Shown: positions 43,444 through 54,740 of the stretch, piece after piece
Position numbering within the stretch: the stretch's first letter is position 1
Layout of the letters: each line of letters starts with the position of its first letter
Source: Campylobacter lanienae NCTC 13004
GTDB lineage: Bacteria; Campylobacterota; Campylobacteria; Campylobacterales; Campylobacteraceae
Direction of reading: 5' to 3'
NCBI RefSeq assembly: GCF_002139935.1
Contig: NZ_CP015578.1
Location: 558,001-622,000 of the forward strand
Length of the DNA stretch: 64,000 nucleotides
The notes under the pieces: generated by a model
What the model was told of the DNA's origin: nothing
The model's input: the letters and a program-made list of their open reading frames with translations, nothing else
Databases searched by the model: none
Position numbers and translations under genes: made by a program

Positions 43444-45613
43444 CATAGAGGTAAATAATCAAATTCAAATTTTCGATCTAAACAAGGTCGCTAAACAAGC
43501 TAGCGGAGCAGTGCTTTTAAGAGTGAAAAATACCGTAGTATTAGCTACAATAGCCAAAGAAGATAAGCAAGTTGAAGAAGATTTTTTGCCTTTGACTGTT
43601 CAATATCTTGAGAAGCAATACGCAGCCGGCAAAATCCCAGGCGGATATGTCAAGCGTGAGACCAAGCCAGGAGAATTTGAGACTCTTACAAGTCGTATAA
43701 TAGATAGAAGCCTTCGCCCATTATTTCCAAAAGGCTACGCATATCCTACGCAAATAGTAGTTATGGTATTAAGTGCAGATCCAGAGGTGGATTTACAAGT
43801 TGTTGGGTTAAATGCAGCTAGTGTGGCTCTGTATTTGAGTGATATACCAGTTGAGCGTCCAGTTTGTGGGGTGAGAGTTGGGCATATTGATGGTGAGTTT
43901 GTCTTAAATCCTAGCAATTCTGAATTGAAAAAATCAACCCTTGATCTATATGTAGCTGGTGTTAAAGATGAGCTTTTAATGATAGAGATGAGAAGTTTGC
44001 CAACTATGATGAGCGATCTAGCACCTATGATGATAGTAGATCCAGTGGTGGATATGGGGCTTTGTAGTGATTTTATTCAAAAGCAATCTATGAATGAATT
44101 TGGCGAAGATAAGATGCTTGAAGCGATTAAATTTGCTAATGAAGCTATCATAAATGGCTCTAATGCCTATGAAGAGGCCTTTAAAGATTATAAAAAACCA
44201 GCAGCAAATTTAGAGTATAAAAGCGAGATAGAAAATAACGATATCGCAATTTATATAGATGAGTTTTATAAAGCTGAGGTTAAAAGTGCTATAAATCAGA
44301 TGGCAAAAAGCGAAAGAGCCAGTGAGTTAAGTAAAATCGCTGACAAAATCGCATCTAGTGATACCGCGATAAGCGAGTCTTGGGATAGGGAGATTATCTT
44401 AAATATCTTAGGAAAATATAAGAAAAAGATTGTAAGAGAGCAGATAATCAATGAAAGCCTTAGAGCTGATGGCAGAGGCTTAAAAGATGTAAGGCCTATT
44501 AGCATTGAGACAAATATATTACCAAATGCTCATGGTAGCTGTCTATTTACAAGAGGGCAGACTCAAGCCTTAGTCGTAGCTACCTTAGGGACTGATAGTG
44601 ACGCACAAATGAGTGAGATATTAACAGAAAAGGGCGTTGTAGCAGAGAAATTTATGTTTAATTATAATTTTCCAGGATTTAGTGTAGGGGAGGCTAGCCC
44701 TATTAAAGCACCAGGTAGAAGAGAGTTAGGGCATGGAAATTTAGCCAAAAGAGCCTTATATCCAAGCATAGATCTAGATAGCCCATACTCTATTAGATTA
44801 GTTAGTGAAATTTTAGAAAGTAATGGCTCAAGCTCTATGGCTAGTGTGTGTGGTGGCTCTTTGGCGCTTAGGGCTGCGGGAATTCAAAGTTCTAAATTAG
44901 TAGCCGGTGTGGCTATGGGGCTAGTATTTGAAGGCGATAAACACGCAGTATTAACTGATATTATGGGCTTAGAAGATCATGATGGCGATATGGATTTTAA
45001 AGTTGCAGGTAGCAAAGATGGTATAACTGCACTTCAAATGGATATCAAGCTTGGTGGGATTAGCTATGAGGTGTTACAAGAAGCACTCTTACAAGCCAAA
45101 GAGGCTAGAGAGCATATCTTAGCCATTATGGAAAAAGCCAGTGATGATATAGTTATAAATGAAGAAATATTGCCAAAATTAGAACTATTTAGCGTAGATC
45201 CATCAAAAATAGTTGATATAATAGGTCAAGCTGGTAAGACTATTAAAGAGATAATTGAGAAATTTGATGTAAGCATCGACTTAGATAGAGAAAAAGGTGA
45301 AGTCAAAGTCGCAGGAGCACAAAAAGGCAGAGTAGAAGCTGCTAAAGAGTATATAATCCAAATCACCCAAAAAGACCAAAAAATCAAAAGCGGCAAAAAA
45401 GATAGCAAAAGTATAGATAACTTCAAGCTAGGAGAGGAATTCAATGGAGAGGTTAAAAAGATAGCTACATTTGGTGCTTTTGTATCGCTAAGAGATGGCG
45501 TAGATGGACTTTTACATATCTCAAAGATCAAATCTCCTATCAAAGAAGGGGAGTTTTTGAATGTAAAAATAAGCGAGATAAAAGCTGGTAAAATTTCACT
45601 AGATTTAGTTTAA
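43433..45613 (+). CDS. pnp: Polyribonucleotide nucleotidyltransferase
   Basis: A 726-residue 3'-5' exoribonuclease of RNA turnover. It has two RNase PH domains (first from [19 protein letters not shown]; second with [20 protein letters not shown] and the catalytic [20 protein letters not shown] region), the linking helical domain, a KH domain (about 560-620, [17 protein letters not shown]) and a C-terminal S1 domain ([20 protein letters not shown]). A start at ATG 43433 with AAGGAG upstream overlaps the PRT gene. All domains are intact. Confidence 0.97.
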   Translation: MQCSIEVNNQIQIFDLNKVAKQASGAVLLRVKNTVVLATIAKEDKQVEEDFLPLTVQYLEKQYAAGKIPGGYVKRETKPGEFETLTSRIIDRSLRPLFPKGYAYPTQIVVMVLSADPEVDLQVVGLNAASVALYLSDIPVERPVCGVRVGHIDGEFVLNPSNSELKKSTLDLYVAGVKDELLMIEMRSLPTMMSDLAPMMIVDPVVDMGLCSDFIQKQSMNEFGEDKMLEAIKFANEAIINGSNAYEEAFKDYKKPAANLEYKSEIENNDIAIYIDEFYKAEVKSAINQMAKSERASELSKIADKIASSDTAISESWDREIILNILGKYKKKIVREQIINESLRADGRGLKDVRPISIETNILPNAHGSCLFTRGQTQALVVATLGTDSDAQMSEILTEKGVVAEKFMFNYNFPGFSVGEASPIKAPGRRELGHGNLAKRALYPSIDLDSPYSIRLVSEILESNGSSSMASVCGGSLALRAAGIQSSKLVAGVAMGLVFEGDKHAVLTDIMGLEDHDGDMDFKVAGSKDGITALQMDIKLGGISYEVLQEALLQAKEAREHILAIMEKASDDIVINEEILPKLELFSVDPSKIVDIIGQAGKTIKEIIEKFDVSIDLDREKGEVKVAGAQKGRVEAAKEYIIQITQKDQKIKSGKKDSKSIDNFKLGEEFNGEVKKIATFGAFVSLRDGVDGLLHISKIKSPIKEGEFLNVKISEIKAGKISLDLV

Positions 45614-45624
45614 AAGGAGTTTCT

Positions 45625-46467
45625 ATGGATGTTAAAAAGATATTTTTCCCATTAGTTCGCAATGATGAGGTAGAAAATCACATATATGGTGGTTTGTTAA
45701 TAGCTAAGAAATTTGGGGCTCACATAGATTTTTTATCGTCTCAAATAGATCTTGAGTTGCTCTCAAATTTGGATATGACAATCAGTAGAAGTAATATGTT
45801 TGAATCCTTAAAAGGTGCTTTTGCTACTGAATTAAATGATCAAAAAAACAAAAATTACCAAATTTTTGAAAAAATTTGCGCTGAATTAGGCATCAGCATC
45901 GGCGATATCGCAGGCACAGCAAGTGCGAAATTTGAGACACAAAATGGCATTAGAAGCCGCCTTTATGAGTATGAGGCGAAATTTTGCGATTTAGTTGTGG
46001 CAGCGACTCCATTAAAGGGTGAGGCGACATCTACATTTGATGCAACTGTGATAAATAGTGGTAAAAATGCGATCATAATTCCAAATTCAATGAAAAAATT
46101 TAATATGGATAATATATTAATTGGTTGGAATGGAACAACAAGTATCTCAAGAAGCCTTACAAACTCAATTAATATTTTAAAACAAGCCAAAAATATCCAC
46201 ATAATAGTTACCAAAAAATATGACGATACAGCCTTAGATATCAAATCCAGACTTTTTAATTACTTAAAATATCACGATATAAAGGCTACATTTGAGATTG
46301 TAACTACTACAAATATCCCGGGCGAGGCTTTATTAGAAAATACCTTAAAAGGCAATTTTGATATGGTTATAGCTAGTAGCTATGGAGAACATGGGGTAAA
46401 AGAGATATTTTTAGGTGGTAGCACGAAGTATTTCTTAGAAAATACTCCAGTGCCGGTATTTATGTAG
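45625..46467 (+). CDS. Universal stress protein family protein
   Basis: A 280-residue cytosolic protein with two Usp-like halves. The N-terminal half starts KKIFFPLVRND; the C-terminal half has MDNILIGWNGTTSISRSL (near 170) and ends with FDMVIASSYGEHGVKEIFLG and STKYFLENTPVPVFM, the typical phosphate-binding end of UspA domains (GxxG-9-G(S/T)). The specific role is unknown. It follows pnp by 11 bases and faces the HIT gene. Confidence 0.8.
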   Translation: MDVKKIFFPLVRNDEVENHIYGGLLIAKKFGAHIDFLSSQIDLELLSNLDMTISRSNMFESLKGAFATELNDQKNKNYQIFEKICAELGISIGDIAGTASAKFETQNGIRSRLYEYEAKFCDLVVAATPLKGEATSTFDATVINSGKNAIIIPNSMKKFNMDNILIGWNGTTSISRSLTNSINILKQAKNIHIIVTKKYDDTALDIKSRLFNYLKYHDIKATFEIVTTTNIPGEALLENTLKGNFDMVIASSYGEHGVKEIFLGGSTKYFLENTPVPVFM

Positions 46468-46468
46468 T

Positions 46469-46828
46469 TTAGAAGCTACTTTTTGGGTCGTGTTGGTGAT
46501 TGTCAGTCCATTTAAGCATAGTGCCACCTAGCATATGAAAATGTAGATGCATCACCTCTTGACCGCTATTTTCACCACAATTAGTAACTAAGCGATATCC
46601 GGTTTTATCCACACCTATAGCGATTGCGACTTCTTGGATGAATTTTGTCATTTCACCCATTAAGGTTGAGTCCATCTCTTGGAAATTTTCATAATGTTTT
46701 TTAGGGATTATTAAGATATGAACAGGCGCTTTAGGATTTATATCATGAAACGCTAAAAATTTATCATCTTCTAAAACCTTATTTGAAGGGATTTGACCAG
46801 CTACAATCTTATCAAAAATACAAGACAT
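46469..46828 (-). CDS. HIT family nucleotide-binding protein (HinT-like)
   Basis: A 119-residue protein with the histidine triad HLHFHMLGG near residue 97, plus FHDINPKAPVHILIIPKKH. HinT proteins hydrolyse nucleoside phosphoramidates. The start has AGGAG at the correct distance (46836-46840 on the minus strand) and a promoter. In C. jejuni a HIT gene also stands beside pheS. Confidence 0.92.
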   Translation of the reverse strand: MSCIFDKIVAGQIPSNKVLEDDKFLAFHDINPKAPVHILIIPKKHYENFQEMDSTLMGEMTKFIQEVAIAIGVDKTGYRLVTNCGENSGQEVMHLHFHMLGGTMLKWTDNHQHDPKSSF

Positions 46829-46858
46829 TACTAAACTCCTAATATTAAAATTCGTGTT

Positions 46859-46864
46859 ATTATA
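46859..46864 (-). promoter_or_regulatory. -10 box for the HIT gene
   Basis: On the minus strand it reads TATAAT, 31 bases before the HIT start codon, in the 217-base divergent gap shared with pheS. Confidence 0.5.
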
Positions 46865-47012
46865 TCAGATATTTTATATAATTTTTTATAAATTTAAATA
46901 ATTTTTTATATTTTATTAAAGTTATTAAAATATCTTAAATCACCCGCTTTTGGTATATAAATAATCATAAATTTAACTTATAGATATCAATTATTTTTAA
47001 TTAAATTTTAGA

Positions 47013-47018
47013 TACAAT
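47013..47018 (+). promoter_or_regulatory. -10 box for pheS-pheT-aroA-ispH
   Basis: TACAAT stands 28 bases before the TTG start of pheS, with TTAAGGA downstream as ribosome binding site. The rest of the 217-base gap is AT-rich with no other clear element. Confidence 0.55.
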
Positions 47019-47045
47019 AAAGCCAAATTTAGTTAAGGACATAGT

Positions 47046-48038
47046 TTGCAAGATATTATTAACAAGATCGACTCTGCTCTAAATTTAGATGAATTGGAGC
47101 AAATTCGGCTTGAGCTATTTGGTAAAAAGGGTAGCATTACGGCTGAATTTAATAGATTAAAAGATGTTGAGCCTGAAAATAAAAAGGCTTATGCCCAAAG
47201 TTTAAATATCAAAAGAGACACTCTGACAGCTAAGCTAAATGAGAAAAAACTTAGTTTAGAAAGTGAATATATTAAATCTAAGATGAAGAGTGAAGCTATC
47301 GATATATCACTATTTAATGAGCCTTTATCTACTGGCGCTTTACACCCTGTTATGGAGACTATGGATAGGATCATTGAGTATTTTGTAGCACAAAATTTCA
47401 GTATTGAAACTGGGCCGCTTATTGAAGATGATTTTCATAATTTCGAAGCTTTAAATTTGCCCAAATACCACCCAGCAAGGGATATGCAAGATACATTTTA
47501 TTTAAAAGATTTTAGACTACTTAGAACTCACACTAGCCCAGTCCAAGTCCGCACCATGCTAAATCAAAAGCCACCGATCCGTATGATTGCGCCGGGGTCA
47601 GTATTTCGTAGGGATTTAGACCTTACTCACACTCCGATGTTTCATCAAGTAGAGGGCTTAGTCGTTGAAGATGGCACTAAGGTTAGCTTTGCGAATTTAA
47701 AATATATTTTAGAAGATTTTTTGAGATATATGTTTGGTGATGTTAAGGTTAGATTTCGCCCTAGCTTTTTCCCATTTACAGAGCCTAGTACCGAAGTAGA
47801 TATTAGCTGTATTTTTTGTAGCGGGTGCGGATGTAGAGTCTGTAAGCAAACAGGTTGGCTAGAAGTCCTTGGTAGTGGCGTTGTAGATCCAAATGTATTT
47901 GAGGCTGTAGGGTATAAAAATGTGAGCGGATATGCTTTTGGGCTTGGAGTGGAGCGTTTTGCGATGTTGCTTCATAGAATTCCTGATCTTAGAAGCTTAT
48001 TTGAAGGGGATATTAGACTATTGGAGCAGTTTAAATGA
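47046..48038 (+). CDS. pheS: Phenylalanine-tRNA ligase alpha subunit
   Basis: A 330-residue class II aminoacyl-tRNA synthetase subunit, working as (alpha-beta)2 with PheT. Motif 2 is [20 protein letters not shown] (about residues 180-199), motif 3 is [12 protein letters not shown] (near 300), and the N-terminal coiled coil that touches the tRNA is residues 1-80. Start TTG at 47046 with TTAAGGA upstream. A Cys cluster ([17 protein letters not shown]) near 257 is a known feature of this part. It overlaps pheT by four bases. Confidence 0.96.
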   Translation: MQDIINKIDSALNLDELEQIRLELFGKKGSITAEFNRLKDVEPENKKAYAQSLNIKRDTLTAKLNEKKLSLESEYIKSKMKSEAIDISLFNEPLSTGALHPVMETMDRIIEYFVAQNFSIETGPLIEDDFHNFEALNLPKYHPARDMQDTFYLKDFRLLRTHTSPVQVRTMLNQKPPIRMIAPGSVFRRDLDLTHTPMFHQVEGLVVEDGTKVSFANLKYILEDFLRYMFGDVKVRFRPSFFPFTEPSTEVDISCIFCSGCGCRVCKQTGWLEVLGSGVVDPNVFEAVGYKNVSGYAFGLGVERFAMLLHRIPDLRSLFEGDIRLLEQFK

Positions 48039-50371
48039 TAATAAGCAAAAAGTGGTTAAATGAGATTATAGATCTTTCAAATTTTAGCACCGAGCAGATC
48101 TGTGCTAAGCTAAATTCAATCGGATTAGAAGTAGATAGTGTTGCTAATATCAAAATTCCAGATAATATAGTTGTTGGCTATGTAAAAAGCTGTCTAAAGC
48201 ATGAAAATAGCGACCATCTACATGTCTGTGAAGTTGATGTAGGAGATAGAGTTTTACAGATAGTTTGTGGTGCGAAAAATGCAAGAGCTGATATATATGT
48301 TGCTGTGGCTTTAGTAGGCGCTGTGATGCCAAATGGCTTAGAGATAAAAGAGGCAAAATTACGAGGCGTCCAAAGTAGCGGAATGCTATGCTCATCAACT
48401 GAATTAGGCCTACCTAAGATCAATGATGGGATTATGATCTTAGATGATAGCATTGGAGAGCTAGAACTTGGCAAAGCTCTTAATGAATATGATATTTTAA
48501 ATGATGATATTATAGAGCTTGAGCTAACACCAAATCGTGGAGATTGTCTAAGCATTTATGGTGTTGCTAGGGATCTATCTGCGGCCTTTGATATCACAAT
48601 GAGAGATGAAAAACCTCTTAGCGAAGATGATAGACAGCTTGGAATCGGTCGTTTGCTTAGCATACATTGCGAAGATAAGATAGATGGAGCCTTTGCTTAT
48701 AGAGCCATTGGTATCTCACAAGGCTTTAATCAAAGGCTTAAACTTGCTCTTAGAGTTGCGATGATAGGCTCAAACAAAACTACAAATTTAGAGCGAGTAT
48801 TGGAGTATATCACTCACTATACAGGGGTTATATTTAGAGCTTATGACCATGGCAAATTAGCAAGCAGTAGCGATGAAAAAATCGCTATAAATATCAAAAA
48901 ATCAGGCAATAAATTATATGAAATTAGCTCTTCTGATAAGATACTTAGTATAGCAGGAATCTCTCAAAGCAGTGAAGCTAGAGTAGATGAAAATACCAAA
49001 ATTGCGATAATAGAAGCTAGTTATATAGACCCAAATTTAGTATCAGAGTTGCTAGGCGATAACAAAAATATATCAAAAGATGAATTTACCCACAGAACAG
49101 CTCGTGGATCAGAGCCAAATTTAAATTATGCTATGAATATCTTATTTAATCTTTTTGCCAAAGATAGCAATATATCGCCATATTCTGGCACCCAACAAGT
49201 CCAATTAGATAAAGAGCAGCTAACGATCAGCTTTAGCGCATCTGAGATTAGCTCAATGATCGGAATGCAAATAAGTAGCAGCGATATTGCTAAAATTCTT
49301 AAAAAGCTTGGATTTGATATTAATGCCAATGTCGAACAAGAGCAGATATATGCCAAAGTCCCATTATATCGCCATGATATCTTAAATTCGCATGATATTT
49401 GCGAAGAGATTGTAAGAATAATCGGGATTGATAATATCCCGTCAAAAGCCTTAGAATATAGTGAAAAAAACCGCACAAATCAAGCATATAATAGATATAA
49501 ATTATCTCGTGATATTAGACAAAAAGCTGCGAATTTAGGATTTTTTGAAAGTGTGCATTATCTATTTGATAATCCAGCCGAGCTAAAAGAATTAGGCGTG
49601 GCTTGCTCATCTGAAGCGTTGCTAAATCCGATAAATAGCGAACTTAGTATCTTAAAGCCAACTCTTATAAATCATCTATTAAACGCAACAAGCTTTAATA
49701 TCAAAAACTCAAAAAGATCAATTAAGTTATTTGAATTTGGCGATGTTATTAGCAAAGATGGGATTCAAAGAGCTAAATTTGGTTTTGTTTTTAGCGGACT
49801 TATAGGCGAGCCAACACTTCTAAATGGGGCTAAACCAGCGACGATTGATTTTATATATTTTGCTAATTTAATCCAAAATATTTTAGGTAAAATTGAGCTA
49901 AGAAAATCAAACGATATTGAATTCCTAAGCGAATTTGAACAAGCAAAAGTCTATCAAAATGGTGATTATATCGGCTATATTGGTAGAGTAAATGCTACAA
50001 TAGAACAAAGCAGAGATCTATTTAAAACCTATGTTTTCGAGATAGATTTTGACAATTTAAAACCTATAAAAAAACTAGCAAATCCATACTCCAAATTCCA
50101 AAACTTAAGTAGAGATTTAAGCATCATAATGCCAAAAGATATGCCTTATATCCGCATTAAAGAGACAATTGAGAAGTTAGATATTAAGAGCTTAAAAGAG
50201 TTTTTACCAGTTGATATCTATAGTGATGAGAGCTTAGGCAATAGCGTGAGTTTGAGTATTAAATTTACATTTCAAGATGATAGCAAAACACTTGAAGATG
50301 AAGAGATTGTAGCTATTATGGATAGTATTTTAAGAGCATTAAAAGAGAATTTGGGTATTGGATTAAGATGA
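48035..50371 (+). CDS. pheT: Phenylalanine-tRNA ligase beta subunit
   Basis: A 778-residue subunit. An N-terminal tRNA-binding EMAP-like domain (about 40-145: [20 protein letters not shown] and [15 protein letters not shown]), the B3/B4 editing-type domain and B5 helical domains follow, and the C-terminal ferredoxin-fold anticodon-binding domain ends with [20 protein letters not shown]. Length and order match the family. It overlaps pheS and aroA by four bases each, so pheST-aroA is an operon. Confidence 0.96.
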   Translation: MIISKKWLNEIIDLSNFSTEQICAKLNSIGLEVDSVANIKIPDNIVVGYVKSCLKHENSDHLHVCEVDVGDRVLQIVCGAKNARADIYVAVALVGAVMPNGLEIKEAKLRGVQSSGMLCSSTELGLPKINDGIMILDDSIGELELGKALNEYDILNDDIIELELTPNRGDCLSIYGVARDLSAAFDITMRDEKPLSEDDRQLGIGRLLSIHCEDKIDGAFAYRAIGISQGFNQRLKLALRVAMIGSNKTTNLERVLEYITHYTGVIFRAYDHGKLASSSDEKIAINIKKSGNKLYEISSSDKILSIAGISQSSEARVDENTKIAIIEASYIDPNLVSELLGDNKNISKDEFTHRTARGSEPNLNYAMNILFNLFAKDSNISPYSGTQQVQLDKEQLTISFSASEISSMIGMQISSSDIAKILKKLGFDINANVEQEQIYAKVPLYRHDILNSHDICEEIVRIIGIDNIPSKALEYSEKNRTNQAYNRYKLSRDIRQKAANLGFFESVHYLFDNPAELKELGVACSSEALLNPINSELSILKPTLINHLLNATSFNIKNSKRSIKLFEFGDVISKDGIQRAKFGFVFSGLIGEPTLLNGAKPATIDFIYFANLIQNILGKIELRKSNDIEFLSEFEQAKVYQNGDYIGYIGRVNATIEQSRDLFKTYVFEIDFDNLKPIKKLANPYSKFQNLSRDLSIIMPKDMPYIRIKETIEKLDIKSLKEFLPVDIYSDESLGNSVSLSIKFTFQDDSKTLEDEEIVAIMDSILRALKENLGIGLR

Positions 50372-51645
50372 GAGTAGAGCCTTTAAAATCAAAATTTGAT
50401 GTAGAGTTTGACCTAGTATCAACAGATAAATCCATTAGTCATAGGTGTGCGATATTTTCGCTTTTGAGTGATGGAGTGAGTGTAATTAGCGATTATCTTG
50501 AGGCTGAAGATACTTTAAATTCATTAGAAATTGCTAAAAAACTTGGCGCCAAAATCGAAAAAATTGATAATAAATACTATATCACTCCACCAACCAAAAT
50601 TAGCTCGGCTAAATCAGTTTTAGAGTGCGGCAACTCTGGAACTGCGATGAGAATATATATGGGGCTTTTAGCTGGTTGTGATGGATTTTATGTATTAAGT
50701 GGCGATGAGTATCTAAATGAACGCCCAATGAGGCGAATCGCTGAACCACTTATGAAAGTTGGTGCTACTATCGATGGTAGAGATAGTGCTAATAAAGCAC
50801 CGATCGCTATTAGAGGTAGAAGCTTAGACTATTTTAGCTACGATTCTAAGATATCTTCAGCACAGGTCAAAAGCGCCTTAATCTTAGCTGGACTTTGTGC
50901 GAAGGGTTGCGAATTTAGCGAACCAGAATTGAGCCGAGATCATAGTGAAAGAATGCTAAAAGGAATGGGCGCTGATATCAGCTATAAAAATGGTAAAATC
51001 ATAGTCCAACCGCTAAATTCAAAAAAGCTAAAACCACTTATAATGAGTGTGCCAAATGACCCTAGCTCGTGCTTTTTTTATGCTGTAGCAGCAGCTATAA
51101 CGCCTGGTGCTAGGGTGAAATTTAAAAATATCTTACTTAATAAAACTAGAATTGAAGCCTATAAACTGTTAGAAAAAATGGGAGCGAAAATCAACTATAC
51201 TCTTACTAGCTCCCAGTATGAAGATATCGGTGATATTGAGATTATCGGTGATGAATTAAATGCTATTATCGTGGATAAAAATATCTCATGGCTCATTGAT
51301 GAAGCCCCAGCTCTTGCTATCGCTTTTGCTTGTGCTAAGGGAAAAAGTGAGCTTAGAAACGCAGCTGAGCTTAGAGTAAAAGAGTGCGATAGAATTAGCG
51401 TAACTATCAACGCCCTAAAAGCTTGCGGGATAGAGGCCGGAGAGTATGAAGATGGATTTTGGATTGTCGGTACTAAGCCAAATAGGGCATTAGTCGATAG
51501 CCACGGAGATCATAGGATCGCTATGAGTTTTGCGGTGCTTGGGCTAAAATGTGGTATGGATATATCAAAGAGCGAATTTATCGCTACATCTTTTCCTAAA
51601 TTTAGCTATTTCTTACGAATGTTGGGGGCTAGAGTTGAAGATTGA
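50368..51645 (+). CDS. aroA: 3-phosphoshikimate 1-carboxyvinyltransferase (EPSP synthase)
   Basis: A 425-residue enzyme of the shikimate pathway making EPSP. The two signatures are ECGNSGTAMRIYMGLLAG (near 90) and RVKECDRISVTINAL (near 335), and the DKSISHR motif at the N-terminus binds phosphate. The presence of Ala where some classes have Pro in the active loop is a class trait I cannot resolve by eye. It starts inside the end of pheT and ends overlapping the start of ispH, in the conserved campylobacter arrangement. Confidence 0.95.
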   Translation: MRVEPLKSKFDVEFDLVSTDKSISHRCAIFSLLSDGVSVISDYLEAEDTLNSLEIAKKLGAKIEKIDNKYYITPPTKISSAKSVLECGNSGTAMRIYMGLLAGCDGFYVLSGDEYLNERPMRRIAEPLMKVGATIDGRDSANKAPIAIRGRSLDYFSYDSKISSAQVKSALILAGLCAKGCEFSEPELSRDHSERMLKGMGADISYKNGKIIVQPLNSKKLKPLIMSVPNDPSSCFFYAVAAAITPGARVKFKNILLNKTRIEAYKLLEKMGAKINYTLTSSQYEDIGDIEIIGDELNAIIVDKNISWLIDEAPALAIAFACAKGKSELRNAAELRVKECDRISVTINALKACGIEAGEYEDGFWIVGTKPNRALVDSHGDHRIAMSFAVLGLKCGMDISKSEFIATSFPKFSYFLRMLGARVED

Positions 51646-52492
51646 ACTTGCTAAAAATTATGGATTTTGCTTTGGTGTTAAAAGGGCGATTAAGATTGCT
51701 GAAAATTCAGCTGGATCACAAGAATCCACATCTGCTACAATAGGTGAGCTTATCCATAATAGCTTAGAGATTAATAGATTAAAGGATAATTTCAGGGTTA
51801 AAACCTTAAAAAATATAAGCGAATTAACAGATGAAAAAAGAGCAATTATCCGCACTCACGGTATCACAAAAGGGGATTTAGAAAAGCTCAAAACTACAGG
51901 GATTGAGATAGTAGATGCGACCTGTCCTTTTGTCACTAAACCTCAAAATATCGTTGAAAAGATGAGTAATGAAGGCTATGAAATAGTGATTTTTGGGGAT
52001 ATTAACCATCCTGAGGTTAGAGGCGTTATGAGCTACTCAAGCAAACCTGTTCATGTAGTCTTATCAATTGATGAGCTAAAAAATACAAAACTACCACAAA
52101 AAGTAGCCGTCATCTCTCAAACAACCAAAAAAATTGAAGAATTTATCTCAATTGTCACCTATCTAATGCAAAGGGTAAAAGAAGTTAGAGTCTTTAACAC
52201 TATATGTAACGCAACATTAGAAAATCAAGAAGCCGTAAGAGAGCTAGCCTCTAAAGCCGATGTAATGGTAATCGTAGGCGGCAAAAACTCATCAAATACC
52301 AAGCAACTATATCTAATAGCTAAAAATTTATGTAGTGATAGCTATTTGATTGAGAGTGAAAGTGAGTTAAATTCAGCTTGGTTTAAGGATAAAAAGCATT
52401 GTGGGGTAAGTGCTGGGGCTAGCACACCTGAGTGGGTTATCCAAAATGTTATAAAAGAGCTTGAAAAGATAGATAAAATTTCTAATAGTTAA
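51635..52492 (+). CDS. ispH: 4-hydroxy-3-methylbut-2-enyl diphosphate reductase
   Basis: A 285-residue iron-sulfur enzyme that finishes the MEP route to isoprenoids. The start is TTG at 51635 (reading KIELAKNYGFCFGVKRAIK); a longer upstream frame inside aroA is not supported. The three cluster Cys are in GFCFGV (near 12), DATCPFVTK (near 96) and NTICNATLENQ (near 193). Conserved His are in IRTHGITKG and DINHPEVRGV. Length is typical for the bacterial enzyme without the S1 fusion. rpsA follows with its own promoter. Confidence 0.94.
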   Translation: MKIELAKNYGFCFGVKRAIKIAENSAGSQESTSATIGELIHNSLEINRLKDNFRVKTLKNISELTDEKRAIIRTHGITKGDLEKLKTTGIEIVDATCPFVTKPQNIVEKMSNEGYEIVIFGDINHPEVRGVMSYSSKPVHVVLSIDELKNTKLPQKVAVISQTTKKIEEFISIVTYLMQRVKEVRVFNTICNATLENQEAVRELASKADVMVIVGGKNSSNTKQLYLIAKNLCSDSYLIESESELNSAWFKDKKHCGVSAGASTPEWVIQNVIKELEKIDKISNS

Positions 52493-52498
52493 TATAAT
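52493..52498 (+). promoter_or_regulatory. -10 box for rpsA
   Basis: A perfect TATAAT starts one base after the ispH stop, 78 bases before the rpsA start, implying a 5' leader of about 70 bases. Confidence 0.55.
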
Positions 52499-52576
52499 AT
52501 AAAGCTAAAAAAAGGTAAAATTGAGCACTTAAATGCTGTAAAGCAGAAAGAAAATCTATAGATAAAAAGGATCAAG

Positions 52577-54247
52577 ATGGCTGAGGCGAATAAATTCGTT
52601 AATAATGAAATTGACAAAATCGACCTAGATGAAGATTTTGCTACTATGTTTGAAGAGTCTTTAAAGAGTGAAGAAGCTACAGTATGCGATGGTGTAATCG
52701 TAAATATCAAAGATGATGAAGTATATGTAGATATACGCAAAAAATCCGAAGGCGTTATGAACATATCTGAAATTACCGATGAAAGTGGTAAGCTACTATT
52801 TAATATTGGTGATACTATTAAAGTAGCAGTAACTGGCTCTAGAAATGGTAGGCCTAGTGTATCGCATAAAAAAGCTCTTAGAAAAGAGAAGGTAAAAGCG
52901 TTCATAGATAACTTCAATGAAGAAGCTGAAAATATATTTGATGTAAAGATTATATCAAAAAATAAAGGTGGTTTTGTCGCTGTTAATGATGAGGGTATAG
53001 AGTTTTTTATGCCTAGATCTCAAAGTGGCTTTAAAGATCCAAATCAAGCTATAAACAAAAATTTCAAAGTAAAAGTAATCAAAATTGACAAAGATAATCA
53101 AAGTATCATTGTATCACGCAAAAAACTAGTCGATGAAGATAGAAAAAAACGCAAAGAGATAGTATCAACAATCTTAGAAAATAAAGATGTAATTGAAGGC
53201 ACTATCAAAAAAATCACTACATATGGTATGTTTGTAGATGTAGGTGGCATAGATGGCTTAGTCCATTATAGTGAAATCAGCTATAAAGGTCCAGTAAATC
53301 CAAATACTCTATATAAAGAGGGTGATAAAGTAGATGTCAAAATCATAAAGTATGATAATGATAAAAAACATCTATCTCTATCGATAAAAGCTGCTACCCC
53401 AGATCCATGGGATGAGATTAAAGATGGATTAGAAGTAGGTGATACTATCAAAGTAACTGTAAGCAATATCGAGCCTTATGGTGCTTTTGTTGATTTGGGT
53501 AATGATATTGAGGGATTTTTGCATATTAGCGAGATATCTTGGGATAAAAACATTAAAAACCCAAAAGATTTTATCAAAGAAAATGAAGAGCTAGATGTAG
53601 AAGTTATAGAGATAAATCCTGCTAATCGTCGTTTAAGAGTGAGTCTGAAAAACCTTTTACCTAAACCTTTTGATGAATTTAGCTCTAAATTTAAAGAGGG
53701 CGATATAGTAAAAGGCGTGATAACTACACTTACTAACTTCGGTGCTTTTGTAAGAGTTGGTGGATTAGAAGGTTTGTTACACAATGAAGACTCATCTTGG
53801 GATAGAAATGATAAGTGTAAAGATATATTTAAAGCTGGTGATGAAGTAGAAGTTAAAATTATCAAAATAGATCCAAAAGAGCAGAAAATATCTCTAAGCC
53901 AAAAAGATCTTAAAGCTAGCCCAGCTATGGAGTATGCAAAGTCTCACTCTGTTGGCGATATCGTTAGCGGAACTATAAGAGATATTAAGGATTTTGGCAT
54001 ATTTGTAAGCTTAGATGGCAATGTAGATGCCCTAATCCGTAAAGAAGATATCGGCTCTGTGGATATAGATTCTTTAAAAATCGGGGATAAAATCGAGGCT
54101 GCTATAGCTTTTATAGATGAGAAAAAAAATAGAATTCGCCTAAGTGTAAAAAGATTAGCCAAACAAAAAGAGCGTGAAGTTTTGAGTGAGATCAATGATG
54201 ATGATAAAATGACGCTTGGCGATATCATTAAAGAGCAATTAGCATAA
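52577..54247 (+). CDS. rpsA: 30S ribosomal protein S1
   Basis: A 556-residue protein with six S1 OB domains, at about residues 35-100, 115-185, 203-270, 288-358, 374-443 and 458-528. The later repeats are clear, for example KKITTYGMFVDVGGIDGLVH, SNIEPYGAFVDLGNDIEGFL, TTLTNFGAFVRVGGLEGLLH and RDIKDFGIFVSLDGNVDALI. It binds mRNA and brings it to the 30S subunit. The ATG has AAAGGA at the correct distance. Six repeats match proteobacterial S1. Confidence 0.96.
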   Translation: MAEANKFVNNEIDKIDLDEDFATMFEESLKSEEATVCDGVIVNIKDDEVYVDIRKKSEGVMNISEITDESGKLLFNIGDTIKVAVTGSRNGRPSVSHKKALRKEKVKAFIDNFNEEAENIFDVKIISKNKGGFVAVNDEGIEFFMPRSQSGFKDPNQAINKNFKVKVIKIDKDNQSIIVSRKKLVDEDRKKRKEIVSTILENKDVIEGTIKKITTYGMFVDVGGIDGLVHYSEISYKGPVNPNTLYKEGDKVDVKIIKYDNDKKHLSLSIKAATPDPWDEIKDGLEVGDTIKVTVSNIEPYGAFVDLGNDIEGFLHISEISWDKNIKNPKDFIKENEELDVEVIEINPANRRLRVSLKNLLPKPFDEFSSKFKEGDIVKGVITTLTNFGAFVRVGGLEGLLHNEDSSWDRNDKCKDIFKAGDEVEVKIIKIDPKEQKISLSQKDLKASPAMEYAKSHSVGDIVSGTIRDIKDFGIFVSLDGNVDALIRKEDIGSVDIDSLKIGDKIEAAIAFIDEKKNRIRLSVKRLAKQKEREVLSEINDDDKMTLGDIIKEQLA

Positions 54248-54254
54248 TTAAGCT

Positions 54255-54740
54255 ATGAAGATTAACAGCCTTTATCTGATTTTAGCTGTTATATTTGTAG
54301 TTGTTTTTGGTGGATTGATAGCTATTTTTGCTTATGCAAATTCCGGGCTATCTTCACCTTTTGTATCTACTACAAGTAGTAATATAAATTTAGAATATAA
54401 CTATCAAAAATCAGGTAATTGGCTTGAAAAGATTGCGGAGTTTAAAAATAACGATTCTGTTTTACCTACAAATTTAATGATAATTAAGATAGATGATAAG
54501 ATGGCTAAAGAAGCCAAAGCCACTAAGCAATATATCTTGGTTATCAATAGATGTGATTTTTATTCTATGTTTTGTATAAATAGAGTTTTTAAAGATTTTA
54601 ATCTAAATTTCACAATTGTAAAAGATGGTGATATGGCTAATATTTATATACAAACAGATGATAAAGATATGGTTTTAAATGCAGTTAATGGACTCAAAAA
54701 ATACAATATTCATACAACTTTAAAGGAAATTAACCTATGA
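54255..54740 (+). CDS. Conserved membrane-anchored protein, unknown function
   Basis: A 161-residue protein with one N-terminal membrane segment (about 5-28: YLILAVIFVVVFGGLIAIFA), then a periplasmic domain of about 130 residues. Two Cys (NRCDFYSMFC near 98 and 105) could form a disulfide in the periplasm. I do not recognise the family, but an equivalent gene lies between rpsA and serA in C. jejuni. It starts 7 bases after rpsA, and its end overlaps serA by four bases, so it is translated with both. Confidence 0.7.
   Translation: MKINSLYLILAVIFVVVFGGLIAIFAYANSGLSSPFVSTTSSNINLEYNYQKSGNWLEKIAEFKNNDSVLPTNLMIIKIDDKMAKEAKATKQYILVINRCDFYSMFCINRVFKDFNLNFTIVKDGDMANIYIQTDDKDMVLNAVNGLKKYNIHTTLKEINL

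Noticed and set aside
51551-51634. Upstream extension of ispH inside aroA
   Set aside because: IspH proteins begin at the KIELAKNYGFCFG motif; the extra residues are an aroA shadow.
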